Assembly (NCBI RefSeq): GCF_003952345.1
Contig: NZ_CP034433.1
Coordinates: forward strand, 1-64,000
DNA: 64,000 nt
Reading direction: 5' to 3'
Origin: Iodobacter ciconiae
GTDB lineage: Bacteria > Pseudomonadota > Gammaproteobacteria > Burkholderiales > Chitinibacteraceae
A program made the position numbers and the translations under genes. The notes beneath the pieces are model-generated. The model saw nothing but the letters and a program-made list of their open reading frames with translations, was not told where the DNA came from and did not search any database. Positions 43,216 through 53,049 of the stretch are shown here, in pieces. The stretch's first letter is position 1; each line of letters opens with the position of its first letter.

Positions 43216-43827
43216 ATGAAAGTTAATAAATCAAAATATGCTATTGCAGGTGCTGCTTTACTAATGCTATGCCAGTTTTCGTTTGCTGATGAAAATCCTC
43301 TCACCAAATTAATTGGCACATGGGAAGGTGATATGGGGGTTGATGTTTCTCCTAGTCAACGTGGTAGTGGTTCCCCTGCCGGCGCGGTAGCAACAACGCC
43401 ATATTATGAAAAAATTGTAATTAGTAGTGGAGCCGGGGCTACAAATGCAAGTGTCCAGGATCTTGTGACCGTGCGATACCATCAGATGGTTTTTAAAAAA
43501 GCTGATAATCAGCAATTTCATGACCAGGTTGGATATTTGATTTGGGATAAAAAGAATAATAAAGTTTATAATTCGTTCTGTATTCCCCGTGCTGTCTGTG
43601 CTGTGGCAGAGGGCGATTTAAAGGATGCAAATGAATTTACGATGAGCAGTAAAGCTAATAATCTCGCAGAAAGTTCCTTTATGATAAAAAATGCAAAAAC
43701 AAAAGCATTTACTATTACCATAAAGTATAATGAAGATGGAACATTGTCATACACTCAAAAAACGGATCTCCTGATTTATGGAAAGCCGTTTTCACATGTT
43801 GACTCAAGTGTCTTGACTAAAAAATAA
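43216..43827 (+). CDS. Secreted small beta-barrel protein, possibly nitrobindin/haem-binding-like
   Basis: A 203-aa exported protein. The signal peptide ends 'CQFSFA' at about residue 24. The mature part starts 'DENPLTKLIGTWEGDMG', the pattern that opens nitrobindin-like and lipocalin-like barrels ('L.GTWEG'), followed by about ten strands. One Cys pair ('SFCIPRAVCAVAEG', about 112-119) could form a disulfide. I see no haem-ligand His at the nitrobindin position, so haem binding is only a possibility. ATG 43216 is seven bases after GAGG; the ATG at 43210 is too close. The gene has its own terminator and is flanked by gene-poor DNA. Confidence 0.65.
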   Translation: MKVNKSKYAIAGAALLMLCQFSFADENPLTKLIGTWEGDMGVDVSPSQRGSGSPAGAVATTPYYEKIVISSGAGATNASVQDLVTVRYHQMVFKKADNQQFHDQVGYLIWDKKNNKVYNSFCIPRAVCAVAEGDLKDANEFTMSSKANNLAESSFMIKNAKTKAFTITIKYNEDGTLSYTQKTDLLIYGKPFSHVDSSVLTKK

Positions 43828-43830
43828 AAA

Positions 43831-43871
43831 TAAATAGGGCAGAGCGGAAATACCGGCCTGCCCTTATTTTT
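43831..43871 (+). terminator. Intrinsic terminator
   Basis: taaatagggcag ... ctgcccttattttt: stem gggcag/ctgccc flanked by A/T pairs and followed by TTTTT. It lies just after the stop of the secreted barrel protein gene. Confidence 0.7.
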
Positions 43872-45293
43872 AATCCGGATAATGCATTCTATAAATTTCA
43901 AGCAGTAAGATTGGCTGTTAATGCAAGTATGATTTCTATTATTTTATTTCTTTCATTTAGTTGCCCCCTCCCAAATCGGTTTATCTTTCAGTAAGATTTT
44001 CGGCATAGAAAATTTGGTGTGAAAGTTGTAAGTACAGCATTTATGGCGTATCAGGTTTTTTATCATGATGCGGATGAATGTTTGATAGATAAGAGCCGGT
44101 ATCCAAATAAACTGCATATTAAGCATTAAGCCATCATCAGTATCTTGGCGCTGTCGTTTGCTGGTTGATACTAATATATTACATCCTGTTGTACCTGTTT
44201 TTTAATCAGCCTTGTTGGTATGCTTTTACGTTGGATACAGAAAACGCAAAAGTCGCCGGTGCCCGTTTGGCTTACGAAGGGGGATCGAACCAGGGCTTTG
44301 CCTCTATTTACTGGATTAATTGCGATCTGGAATTAAGCCTGTATATCAAGCACCAAAATAATCAAGAGCCGGAGCTATCCAAGGCTAATTAGCTAATGTC
44401 TGTGGTATTTGCTTACTAAGGCTAATATCAAAGTGGTTTCTCTTTGCCAGCAGAGTCTGTGGTGAGCCGCCTGAATCAAACTATTGAACAGTGTGGCAAG
44501 TTTAAATGAATCGGCTCTGGCCATGGCTATTGATATCTTCGCCGCATATCAAGGGTTAGGCAGAACACCAATCGATTGAATTGGTTTATATTAAACCTGA
44601 TGATTCGCAGCCGAATGCGTGTATTGAGTAAATCGCTCCACCTGTGATGAATGACTGGTTTGAAAGTATTGCAGAAGTATTATAAATCAAGACGCAATGG
44701 CTTTAGATTTGCCATAACAGGTACCCCCATATGGTATTAGATGACATCCCCTCAACGTTGGTATTGTAATATTTAAATTCTACTTTTAAGCAGAGGCGTT
44801 TCATAGCAACTATTTCTATGTTTGAAACCTGACTTGGAAAGCATTACTGTGGTTAAGGGTTTTTTCCTAGAACAGGTCAAACTGTAGTGTGATATATCTA
44901 TTCATCGATTTGGGCGCTTGCCCAAGTTGAATTTATAGTACGCACTGGAAAGCAAAGCGTTCTGTAAAAAAAATTAAACAGCTGGGGCAGACAACTTTCT
45001 ATAAATGATAAGGTGTTGGTGGGTTTGTTGTATTTCTGATTTTGTAAAAAAAAGTGTTTGCCCTTTGGGGTAAACCAGAGGCAAAGTGATATCTCTGGAG
45101 TTGTGTGAGCTGCTTACTACACAGATCGAGCGGGCTGGTTTTATTTTTTAAAGGATTGTTATTTTTACATATTACCTTAGATGTACTAAAGTGAGTCAAT
45201 TGACGATGCTTTTTATCTGCCAGCCATTTGGATGTGTTTAATTGGTTGTACAGATGGAAAAGCCATTTTGGGCATTAAACAAGAGAGAATGAA
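43872..45293. other. 1.4-kb gene-poor region with possible coding relics
   Basis: No intact gene. A frame at about 44200-44392 contains 'NAKVAGARLAYEGGSNQGFASIYW', and another at about 44520-44580 reads 'MAIDIFAAYQGLGRTPID'. Both are protein-like but short, without ribosome sites and in different frames, as expected of a decayed gene. I cannot name the family. The last 100 bp must contain the promoter of the chemoreceptor at 45294 (its site AGAGAG lies before ATG). Confidence 0.35.
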
Positions 45294-46922
45294 ATGGGCT
45301 TATTAATAAATTACCGGGTGAGAACACGTTTATTGCTGCTATGTGTTTTTTCTTTATGTGGCATGGCGTTCTTAAGTCTTACTAATACGAAGGTGTTGTA
45401 CGATCGAATGCTGGCAGACCGGATGGATCAGGTTAAGGGGCAGACTGAAACAGCCGCAGGGGTCATAGAGCACTTTCGTGCTTTAAGCCAGAAAGGGCAA
45501 ATGAGCAGTGCTGATGCTCAGCAAGCAGCAGTCAGGGCATTACGGGATGTACGTTATTCTAAAACTGAATATTTTTTTATCATTGACACAAATCATATTG
45601 TGCATTTGCAACCGACCAAGCCTGAATCCGAGGGGAAAAATCAGCGTGATTTAAAGGATGTTGATGGGAAGTTAATTTATGTGGAGCTGGCCAAAGCTGC
45701 CCAGCAGGGAGGGGGGTTTGTTAAATATTCCTTTCCAAAGCAGGGCTCAGATAAGGCAGAGCCTAAGATCTCTTACTCTATTCTGATACCTGGTTGGAAC
45801 TGGGTTATTGGTACAGGGGTTTACGTAGATGATGTGGAAGATGATCTTAGAAGCAATTTGCTCTATGGTCTTTTAAAATTACTGCTTCTGGCTGCTCTGG
45901 TGACCGGTGTGGCATGGATGATTACACGAAGTATATTACAGCAGCTAGGTGGTGAGCCGCAGGAAGGAATTGCGGTGATGCAGCGGGTGGCCAGTGGGGA
46001 TTTGCAAATTAATGTGTCATCTGCTCATCAGGGCAGCATGCTGGCTTCCCTGGGGGAAATGGTTAAGGGTTTAAATAAGGTCATGCGTAATGTGCGCTCT
46101 GATGCTGATTTATTAAATGACAGAGCCGCACAAATTGCGAACTCCAGCAAAGAGATTTCGATTGCGGCTACGAGGCAGTCTGACGCAACTACGACTATGG
46201 CGGCAGCCATGGAGGAGCTTACTGTTAGCATCAACCATATTTCGGAAGGCTCGGGTGTGGCAGAACAGGCTTCCCGCCAGGCTACAGAGTTGGCTAAAAA
46301 CGGGGTAACTCAGGTTGCTGAAGTGACCTCTACGATGGAGTTGATTGCGGGTAATGTAAGCGAAGCCACTGCACAAATTCGCCAGCTCGACGCTAAGGCA
46401 CGTGAAATTTCCGGTGTCGCTTCCGAAATTAAAGACATTGCCGATCAAACTAATCTGCTGGCACTTAATGCCGCCATCGAAGCCGCAAGAGCGGGCGAGC
46501 AGGGACGTGGTTTTGCGGTGGTGGCTGATGAGGTAAGAAAACTGGCAGAAAGAACCTCGGTTGCTACGGTGAATATAGCCTCGATGCTGGCTGCTATTCA
46601 GGGTGAAACCGTTAGCGTGGTTAATGCAATGAGCTCTGCTATTCCGCAAGTTGAGCGGGGAGTGCAATTGTCGCGTCATGTTGCCGACTCTCTAAATAGT
46701 ATTCATTCCGGTGCGGAGTCCAGTCTGTATAGCTTGCAAGAAATGGCATCGGCCATACGCGAGCAAAGCCAGGCAAGTAATAGCATCGCTTTGAGGGTTG
46801 AAGATATATCGCAAATGGTGGAAGAAACCAGCACTTCTATCCAGCATGCGGCAGAAAATGCTTCGCAAGTTGAGCAGATCGCTAATCAGCTAAACCAGGG
46901 TGTAAGTCATTTTAAAGTTTAG
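45294..46922 (+). CDS. Methyl-accepting chemotaxis protein with sCache_2 sensor
   Basis: A complete 542-aa chemoreceptor. It has a membrane helix (about 12-30) and a periplasmic sCache_2 domain (about 35-185: '[20 protein letters not shown]', '[15 protein letters not shown]'). A second helix (about 190-212), HAMP and the cytoplasmic hairpin follow, with the conserved tip '[20 protein letters not shown]'. It is paralogous to the receptor interrupted at 29285-32128 and shows what that gene looked like before insertion. No CheR-binding pentapeptide is seen at the C-terminus ('[12 protein letters not shown]'). The signal is unknown; this sensor class often binds short organic acids. Confidence 0.94.
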   Translation: MGLLINYRVRTRLLLLCVFSLCGMAFLSLTNTKVLYDRMLADRMDQVKGQTETAAGVIEHFRALSQKGQMSSADAQQAAVRALRDVRYSKTEYFFIIDTNHIVHLQPTKPESEGKNQRDLKDVDGKLIYVELAKAAQQGGGFVKYSFPKQGSDKAEPKISYSILIPGWNWVIGTGVYVDDVEDDLRSNLLYGLLKLLLLAALVTGVAWMITRSILQQLGGEPQEGIAVMQRVASGDLQINVSSAHQGSMLASLGEMVKGLNKVMRNVRSDADLLNDRAAQIANSSKEISIAATRQSDATTTMAAAMEELTVSINHISEGSGVAEQASRQATELAKNGVTQVAEVTSTMELIAGNVSEATAQIRQLDAKAREISGVASEIKDIADQTNLLALNAAIEAARAGEQGRGFAVVADEVRKLAERTSVATVNIASMLAAIQGETVSVVNAMSSAIPQVERGVQLSRHVADSLNSIHSGAESSLYSLQEMASAIREQSQASNSIALRVEDISQMVEETSTSIQHAAENASQVEQIANQLNQGVSHFKV

Positions 46923-47807
46923 CGGGTGTGTTGCTTCAGTAATTTGTTTGTTCGAATAAGGTGCTGGCTTGTTTTTCGGCATAAATCTAGGCTACAGGGT
47001 GGGCAGTTGTTTTCACTGGTCATCTTGTGGGGCTAAGTTATGTGCCTTTCTTGGAAGTATTTATTTTTGTAAAATAAATGCATACAGAAAAGAGCATAGA
47101 GCAAATTCAATAGACTGTATTTTTTTGTAAAATACAGCGCTGCCTTAGTTTTCCAAACCCCGGTGGCCATTTCTTGGTTGCCGGGCTATCCATCTCAATT
47201 AAAGTATATGATGTGATTCCAGATATGAGTGCAATATGCGCCTGTTTGGATTATTGCATCACTGCGTGATGGTGCAGGGGCAACGGCAGAGTAAAGTGGG
47301 CATTGTTTGCTTGGCGACACTTTAGAGCTGGGTATGTTCTTATTTAAGCTCTCCTTCATTCCCTTCAATAGTGAAATAAAAGGCTTTGTATAATTTTCAA
47401 ATAAAAAAATTGATTGGAATCTTTGAGAATATATGACTATCACAAAAATCCTTAAGTGCATAAGCTGGTCCGCCCAGGGCATGTTGATATTTAATTCATT
47501 ATTGCGCTAAACCGTAGGTTAAATATCTGTGGGGGGGCTAAAAATAAAATTGACGTATGATCTTTGTTTGGCTTGATACCCATAGGGTAAGGCAGAAAGG
47601 GGGGCATAAAAATAGGCTCTCCTTTATTTTTTCCCGGAGTGATGGAAGTCGATATATTTAATAAATACGGTTGTTTTTAAAGCCTCTTTTTTTGAGTATG
47701 AAACTTAGAAATGCCATACTTCGGAACTTAGATTTTTCTTGCAAGCATAGTGATCCGGCACTTATTCTGGCAGCTCCAATGAGCTGCCCACTTTAGAGGG
47801 AGATAAA
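46923..47807. other. Intergenic region without a gene
   Basis: About 880 bp of AT-rich sequence. A 95-codon minus-strand frame (47195-47482) has no ribosome site and an implausible composition, so I do not call it. The end contains the promoter region and the AGAGGGAG ribosome site of the PCu(A)C gene. Confidence 0.35.
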
Positions 47808-48281
47808 ATGAAAAAAATCACTTTATTACTGGTCGCTTTCTGCGCGTCTTTTACAGTTTTTGCTCATGAATACAAGGCGGGGGAGATTCGGGTGGTGCAT
47901 CCATACTCGGTGCCAACTTTGCCGGGTAAGGATATTGGTTCGGCGTATATCGGTCTGGAAAATAAAGGCCCGCAAAATGATCAGCTGATTGGGGCAAGTA
48001 GTGATCGGGCTGAGCGGGTAGAGATACATACCATGAGTATGGAGGGTGATGTGATGAAAATGCGTCAGGTGAGCGAGCTGGAAGTAAAAGGGGGTGACAT
48101 CATCAAAATGAAACCGGGCATGGGTTATCACCTGATGATTTATGGTGTGAAGCCGCCTTTAAAAGTGGGTGATAAATTTCCACTGAAATTGCAGTTTAAA
48201 AAGTCAGGCTCAGTGGAGGTTTCGGTGATGGTGCAAGAGCGTGATGTGGGAGTTAAAGCCGCTGAAGGGCATTCTCATTAG
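47808..48281 (+). CDS. Periplasmic copper chaperone PCu(A)C
   Basis: A 157-aa exported protein of the PCu(A)C family (DUF461), which delivers Cu(I) to cytochrome oxidase or buffers periplasmic copper. The signal peptide ends 'FTVFA' (19). The copper motif H-(M)x10M-x21-HxM is visible as 'IHTMSMEGDVMKMRQV' and 'MGYHLMIYG'. A His-rich end ('EGHSH') and 'AHEYKAG' at the mature N-terminus may also bind copper. The ribosome site is AGAGGGAG. No senC/sco or oxidase gene is adjacent. Confidence 0.9.
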   Translation: MKKITLLLVAFCASFTVFAHEYKAGEIRVVHPYSVPTLPGKDIGSAYIGLENKGPQNDQLIGASSDRAERVEIHTMSMEGDVMKMRQVSELEVKGGDIIKMKPGMGYHLMIYGVKPPLKVGDKFPLKLQFKKSGSVEVSVMVQERDVGVKAAEGHSH

Positions 48282-48815
48282 TCTTGGTATCTGCCGGATT
48301 AGCTTGCAAGCAAACTGACCTTCAGACCAGGGGAGGGTGATACTGAGCGGCTTAAATATTATTTATTCTGTTATTTAGCTTTCTATTTTTATTTGCGCAA
48401 GTAAGAATTCTTTATGTATTCTTACTTGTATTTTTTATTACATTGGCAATAATCTACCGTTTATCATTTATTCATTCAAATATATTTATGCTTACGAATT
48501 TTCTTTAAGCATAAAAAGCCAATATATGCGCTATATCAAGCAATCTTACGTATTTAAAAGCCAAGCTCTCGTCTGTACATTCCCTAAGTATCCTCTGTCA
48601 TAAAAAATGCTGACGTTAAAAATTAGCATGCACTTTGCATGGTGGTGGCTTTCTGTATTAGAAAGTTATAAAACTGCTTACCTTAGTTTTTTTTTGGTAA
48701 ATAAGTTTCATTTGATGTGAAAGTTACCAGTATGAAAGTGGTTGTTTTCAGTAACGCATTTGCCTGTTTGTAAGGTATTAATACTAGCAACATCACACTC
48801 ACTAAGGATGCTCAG
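48282..48815. other. AT-rich intergenic region
   Basis: About 530 bp with the terminator of the PCu(A)C gene (48399-48437) and the promoter of the peptide transporter. No gene is seen. Confidence 0.35.
48399..48437 (+). terminator. Intrinsic terminator of the PCu(A)C gene
   Basis: Perfect arms aagtaagaat / attcttactt with a 9-base loop, followed by gtatttttt. It lies about 120 bp after the stop. Confidence 0.6.
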
Positions 48816-50195
48816 ATGGCAAAACAGTCTAGCCACCCTAAAGGCCTCTACCTTTTATTTGCCACAGAAATGTGGGAGCGCTTTTCTTATTACGGTAACC
48901 GCGCTTTACTTGCGCTGTTTATGATTTCAGCTCTGTCGTTTGACAAGCAGTTTACTTCTGCACTGTATGGTCAATATACGGGCCTGGTCTATCTGGCCCC
49001 CCTGGTGGGGGGGTATGTTGCTGACCGGTTCTGGGGCAATCGCCGCTCTATTGTTGTTGGTGGAGTATTGATGGCCCTGGGGCAGTTTCTCCTGTTCTTT
49101 GCAGGCACCTGGTTTCAGGACGCCAGTATTGCAATCCCGCTGTTTTACAGTGGTTTAGGTTTTATTATTGCGGGTAATGGTTTTTTTAAGCCCAATATCT
49201 CGACGATGGTTGGCCAGCTTTATGAGCCAAATGACAGCCGTAAAGATACGGCTTACACCATTTTCTATATGGGGATTAACTTAGGCTCATTTATGGCTCC
49301 GTTGATTTGCGGTACTTTGGGTGACACGGGGAACCCGGCTGATTTTCGCTGGGGGTTCCTAACCGCCGGCCTGGGTATGCTGATCTCTTTGGCGATATTT
49401 GTGTCTTTTCGTGATAAATATCTGCTTGATCCGGCTGGTAAATTGATCGGCTTGGCACCAGGTAAAATCAGCGCAGAAGAGCGTGCTAAACGGGATGCTC
49501 CGCTAACCCAGGTTGATATCGAACGTATTATCGTGATTGGCGTATTGTCATTTTTCGTGATTTTCTTCTGGTCTGCATTCGAGCAAGCAGGTGTATCGCT
49601 GACTTTCTTTGCGGCCGAATCGCTGGATCGTGAAGTGCTGGGTTTTACCGTACCAACATCATGGTTTCAATCGTTAAACCCTGTATTTGTGCTGATTTTT
49701 GCACCGGTACTGGCGTCGCTCTGGACTTTTTTATCGAAAAAAGGCGCTGAGCCCAGCTCTCCTACCAAAATGGCCTGGGGTCTGTTGTTTCTGGGCTTTG
49801 GTTATATCGTGATTGCGATGGCGGTAAAGCATATCGAGCCGGGTATAAAAGTATCGATCATGTGGTTGGTAACCATGTACTGGCTGCACACCATGGGCGA
49901 GTTATGCCTTTCTCCGATTGGCTTGTCTTTGGTGAATAAGCTTGCTCCAGCGCGCTTTGCATCACTTTTGATGGCGGTATGGTTTATGGCCAGCGCGGCG
50001 GCAAACTGGTTCGCCGGTGTGCTGGCGGGGTTTTACCCGGAAGCAGGCCAGGCCGTGCCAAGCTTTATGGGTTACCAGATCAATGGTATTTATGAGTTCT
50101 TCATGCTGTTTGTTGGTATGGCGATGGCCACTGCGGCACTTTTACTGCTGTCGACTAAGAAACTGCAAAAAATGATGCATTTGGAAGTAGCTTAA
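48816..50195 (+). CDS. POT-family proton-dependent oligopeptide transporter
   Basis: A 459-aa inner-membrane symporter of the POT/PTR family (DtpA/B-like), importing di- and tripeptides with protons. The ExxERFxYYG proton-coupling motif is present as 'EMWERFSYYGNRALL' (about 18-32). The PTR signature 'GNGFFKPNIS' follows at about 120, and 12-14 membrane helices are predicted. The site AAGGATG lies seven bases before ATG. It is monocistronic with a terminator. Together with the orphan dipeptide-binding protein it suggests peptide scavenging, which fits a protease- and chitinase-secreting bacterium. Confidence 0.92.
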   Translation: MAKQSSHPKGLYLLFATEMWERFSYYGNRALLALFMISALSFDKQFTSALYGQYTGLVYLAPLVGGYVADRFWGNRRSIVVGGVLMALGQFLLFFAGTWFQDASIAIPLFYSGLGFIIAGNGFFKPNISTMVGQLYEPNDSRKDTAYTIFYMGINLGSFMAPLICGTLGDTGNPADFRWGFLTAGLGMLISLAIFVSFRDKYLLDPAGKLIGLAPGKISAEERAKRDAPLTQVDIERIIVIGVLSFFVIFFWSAFEQAGVSLTFFAAESLDREVLGFTVPTSWFQSLNPVFVLIFAPVLASLWTFLSKKGAEPSSPTKMAWGLLFLGFGYIVIAMAVKHIEPGIKVSIMWLVTMYWLHTMGELCLSPIGLSLVNKLAPARFASLLMAVWFMASAAANWFAGVLAGFYPEAGQAVPSFMGYQINGIYEFFMLFVGMAMATAALLLLSTKKLQKMMHLEVA

Positions 50196-50220
50196 ATATT
50201 AATTTAAAAATTAATATTTA
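50193..50220. repeat. AT-only palindrome overlapping the transporter stop codon
   Basis: taaatattaattt (50193-50205), two-base loop, exact complement (50208-50220). The first arm begins with the TAA stop. It lies immediately before a conventional terminator. Confidence 0.5.
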
Positions 50221-50222
50221 AG

Positions 50223-50257
50223 AAAAATGGCCTGTTTCAATGAAACGGGTCATTTTT
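50223..50257 (+). terminator. Intrinsic terminator of the POT transporter gene
   Basis: aaaatggcctgtttc / gaaacgggtcatttt (with G-T pairs), a three-base loop, ending in TTTTT. Confidence 0.75.
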
Positions 50258-50539
50258 ATTTGCAGGCGAGATTCTTTGTCTTTATAAGAGGTAAACCCTT
50301 TTAGCGCGGTACAGGTTTTATAGTGCTCATACGGAGGGCTGTGCACTGAATACGTGGGGATAAGGCTTATCCATGTGCCATACGATTATTTTTTTGTGAA
50401 ACTCCGTGCATTCTCTGTCGCTTAATCGTTGATTTTTACTGTGTAATATCAGCGAGTGATTAAAAACCGCGGATATAAGCCAGTATTTTCGGGATTTCCG
50501 GCTCGCCCAGATCGGTACTCCGGCGTAAAATGCCATCCC

Positions 50540-51352
50540 ATGCAAAATCAATCTCTTCCTTCTCATCCAATTGGTGTGTTCGATTCTGGCGTAGGCGGTT
50601 TAACCGTAGTGCGTGCTTTGATGGACAGACTGCCGTTTGAAAATATTATTTATTTTGGTGATACCGCCCGCGTGCCTTACGGGGTGAAGTCGGTCGATAC
50701 CATCGCTCATTTCACTCAGGAAATAGCCCAGTTTTTGCAGAATCAGCAGGTAAAAATGCTGATTATTGCCTGTAATACCATGGCGGCGGTGGCCGCTGAT
50801 CTGGTGCGGGACAGCGCAAATGTGCCGGTGCTGGATGTGATTGAGGCGGGAGCCAAAAATGCGGTAGACGTCAGCTGGACCGGTGGTATTGGCGTGATCG
50901 GCACACCGGCCACGATAAATTCCAACGCTTACGCACGTGCAATTCACCAGTTAAACCCTGGCTATCGCGTATATTCGCAAGCCTGTCCGTTGTTTGTGCC
51001 GCTGGTTGAAGAGGGCTGGCTGGATCATCCGGTGACTAAACTCACGGCGCAAGAATACCTAAAGCCTGTTTTTGTAGAGAAAATCGATACGCTGGTATTG
51101 GGGTGCACTCACTACCCGCTGATTAAACCGCTGCTTCTCGATGTGGTGGGCGGGCGGATGAAGCTGGTGGATTCGGCTTTATCCATTGCCGATCAGGCTG
51201 CTGATCTGTTGCAATCCTCCGGCATGGCTAATCCATCTCATCAGGCCCCGGATTATCGTTTTTACGTCACGGATGTGCCGGTGAAGTTTCAAAGTATTGG
51301 CGAGCGCTTTTTAGGGCGTAGCCTGAATAAGATTGAGCGGGTGAATCTTTAA
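50540..51352 (+). CDS. murI: Glutamate racemase
   Basis: A 270-aa cytoplasmic racemase that makes D-glutamate for peptidoglycan. The two catalytic cysteines are Cys78 ('IACNTMAAV') and Cys189 ('LGCTHYPLI'). The N-terminal 'PIGVFDSGVGGLTVV' and 'YFGDTARVPYG' blocks are intact. ATG 50540 gives the standard family N-terminus; the frame is open back to 50456 but without a site. It is a single gene, followed at 51425 by a terminator within a repeat-like segment. Confidence 0.94.
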   Translation: MQNQSLPSHPIGVFDSGVGGLTVVRALMDRLPFENIIYFGDTARVPYGVKSVDTIAHFTQEIAQFLQNQQVKMLIIACNTMAAVAADLVRDSANVPVLDVIEAGAKNAVDVSWTGGIGVIGTPATINSNAYARAIHQLNPGYRVYSQACPLFVPLVEEGWLDHPVTKLTAQEYLKPVFVEKIDTLVLGCTHYPLIKPLLLDVVGGRMKLVDSALSIADQAADLLQSSGMANPSHQAPDYRFYVTDVPVKFQSIGERFLGRSLNKIERVNL

Positions 51353-51394
51353 GGTTGATCATAAGTACCCGGCTTGGCGTATAAACTCCAAATA

Positions 51395-51460
51395 TTGAAC
51401 CACAGAGGACACAGCGTTACACGGAAAAACCCAAGAGATATATTTTGGGTTTTTTGCGAA
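51395..51460 (+). terminator. Repeat-derived terminator after murI
   Basis: After a 'gaaccacagaggacacagc' segment comes aaaacccaa (51426-51434) and its complement ttgggtttt (51445-51453), followed by a T-run. The accacagagg-acacag wording resembles the element after ndh (gaacacagag), so both may belong to one repeat family used as terminators. Confidence 0.6.
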
Positions 51461-51653
51461 TATCTGTTTGGTTTGAGTTGTTGCTATTTATCCTGTTTAT
51501 TGTCACGTGTGCGTTCGAGCTTGCTGTGAATATCATAAGGATTGTCATTTCCGAGTGATTTTATCGGGAAGCCATCAGCTTATGGTCCTCGATAAAACCA
51601 CTGGGAAGGGGGACAATTTTTAAAATTGCAGAAGCAGTAGCCCAGCGATCACA

Positions 51654-52781
51654 TCATAAACACACCTGTGTATCCAGTTTGCCTGCTTGCAAGCGGTGTA
51701 GGGTAGTGGCGATGTGGGCCGCTCTTTCCTGATTTTTCCAGGGAGATTGGGCCAGTGCTTCCTGCATGTCGGCATAGCCTGCCGCGCGGCGTCTGGCAAT
51801 AGAGGGGCGGGAGAATTCGGCATCGCTGCAAGAGCCTTCAGAGGCGCTTGGTGTGTAAGTAATGTGCACAATATCAATATGACGTTGTGGCACATCCATT
51901 GCGCTTTCCTTGCTGATGGCCTTGGTGTCTGGCGAGGCTTTAGCCAGGGCGCGGCGCAGATTGTGCGTCGTGCAGGCCACTTCTACCTGAGTATTACGGC
52001 TGGCATACTGGATTTCTTTCTGTCGCCAGGCTACGGCATCCATGCTGGTAGGAAGTGGGCCTTTGGCACTCCATAAATCCACCATAAAGACCAGCAGATC
52101 ATCTTCACCTTGATCATCAAGAACTGCATTTAATGGCGTGTTGCTGACGCATCCTCCATCCCAGTAGTACTCATCACCAATTTTTGTGGCTGCAAAGCCG
52201 GGTGGGAGCGAGCCGCTTGCAAGTACGTGTTCGGCTTCAATTTTTTGTGCGGCAGAATCAAAAAACACCAGCTCGCCCGTGTCAACTTTGGTAGCTCCCA
52301 GTGTAAGTCTTGCTGTTTTACCTGAGTTTAAATCGGGAAAAGAAGCTAAATCACGCAATGTACCAAGCATGGGCGTGGTGTCGCAAAAGCTGGCCAGCTC
52401 TGTTGGAAGCGTTGGTGATAAAAGAGGGCTGGGCATGCGGGGAGACCAGAAATTAGGCTGGCCCAGCAGCATGGCTTCAGCTACGCTAAATTGATTGAAT
52501 GCCCAGAGGGTTTGTCCGGATAAAAAACTGCCCCAGCCATCGGGGCGCGAAATCGATTCCCAGAGGGCTTCCAGTTTTTCGAGGCGCTGTTTGGGGTGGT
52601 TGGTGGCAATGACTGCGGCATTGATTGCACCAATTGAGATACCTGTTACCCAGTCTGGCTCAAAGCCTGCTTCTTGCATCGCGGCATAAGCACCAATGTG
52701 GTAAGCGCCTAAGGCACCTCCACCTTGTAGTACGAGAACCACTTTCGGAGATTTAGTCGTTTTTTTGCTTGCAGTGGCCAT
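51654..52781 (-). CDS. Patatin-like phospholipase with DUF3734 domain
   Basis: A 375-aa cytoplasmic or membrane-associated lipid hydrolase. Patatin domain: oxyanion-hole 'GGGALG' at 20-25, nucleophile Ser49 in GISIG (47-51) and catalytic Asp208 in 'YYWDGG'. The C-terminal about 110 residues match the DUF3734 extension that follows patatin in many proteobacterial proteins. The start ATG 52781 has GGAG eight bases before it; the GTG at 52790 lies over that site. The gene stands alone, 270 bp from recQ on the same strand. The lipid substrate is unknown. Confidence 0.9.
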   Translation of the reverse strand: MATASKKTTKSPKVVLVLQGGGALGAYHIGAYAAMQEAGFEPDWVTGISIGAINAAVIATNHPKQRLEKLEALWESISRPDGWGSFLSGQTLWAFNQFSVAEAMLLGQPNFWSPRMPSPLLSPTLPTELASFCDTTPMLGTLRDLASFPDLNSGKTARLTLGATKVDTGELVFFDSAAQKIEAEHVLASGSLPPGFAATKIGDEYYWDGGCVSNTPLNAVLDDQGEDDLLVFMVDLWSAKGPLPTSMDAVAWRQKEIQYASRNTQVEVACTTHNLRRALAKASPDTKAISKESAMDVPQRHIDIVHITYTPSASEGSCSDAEFSRPSIARRRAAGYADMQEALAQSPWKNQERAAHIATTLHRLQAGKLDTQVCL

Positions 52782-53049
52782 CTTTGTCACTCCATATTAT
52801 GAATAGCTCCTTAAATTGGTTTTAAGGAGAGATACATCTTCGTACCAGATTTTTATAGATAAGTTGAAGTTAGTCTGGCGAAGCGCTTTCAATAAGATAG
52901 ATGATGGCTAAGGGTATTTCTATTAAGTTTCTTTTTCTTTCCTTTCATATTTTTTTTATTTTAAGTAAGAATGGATGGTTGGATTGGTGGGCTTATGCAT
53001 TTTTTGTTACGGTTTTTTGCTACTGCTGTGTATTAAACATCAACTGAGT

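Noticed and set aside
47195..47482. 95-codon minus-strand open frame
   Set aside because: No start signal, no domain, and coding character is poor.
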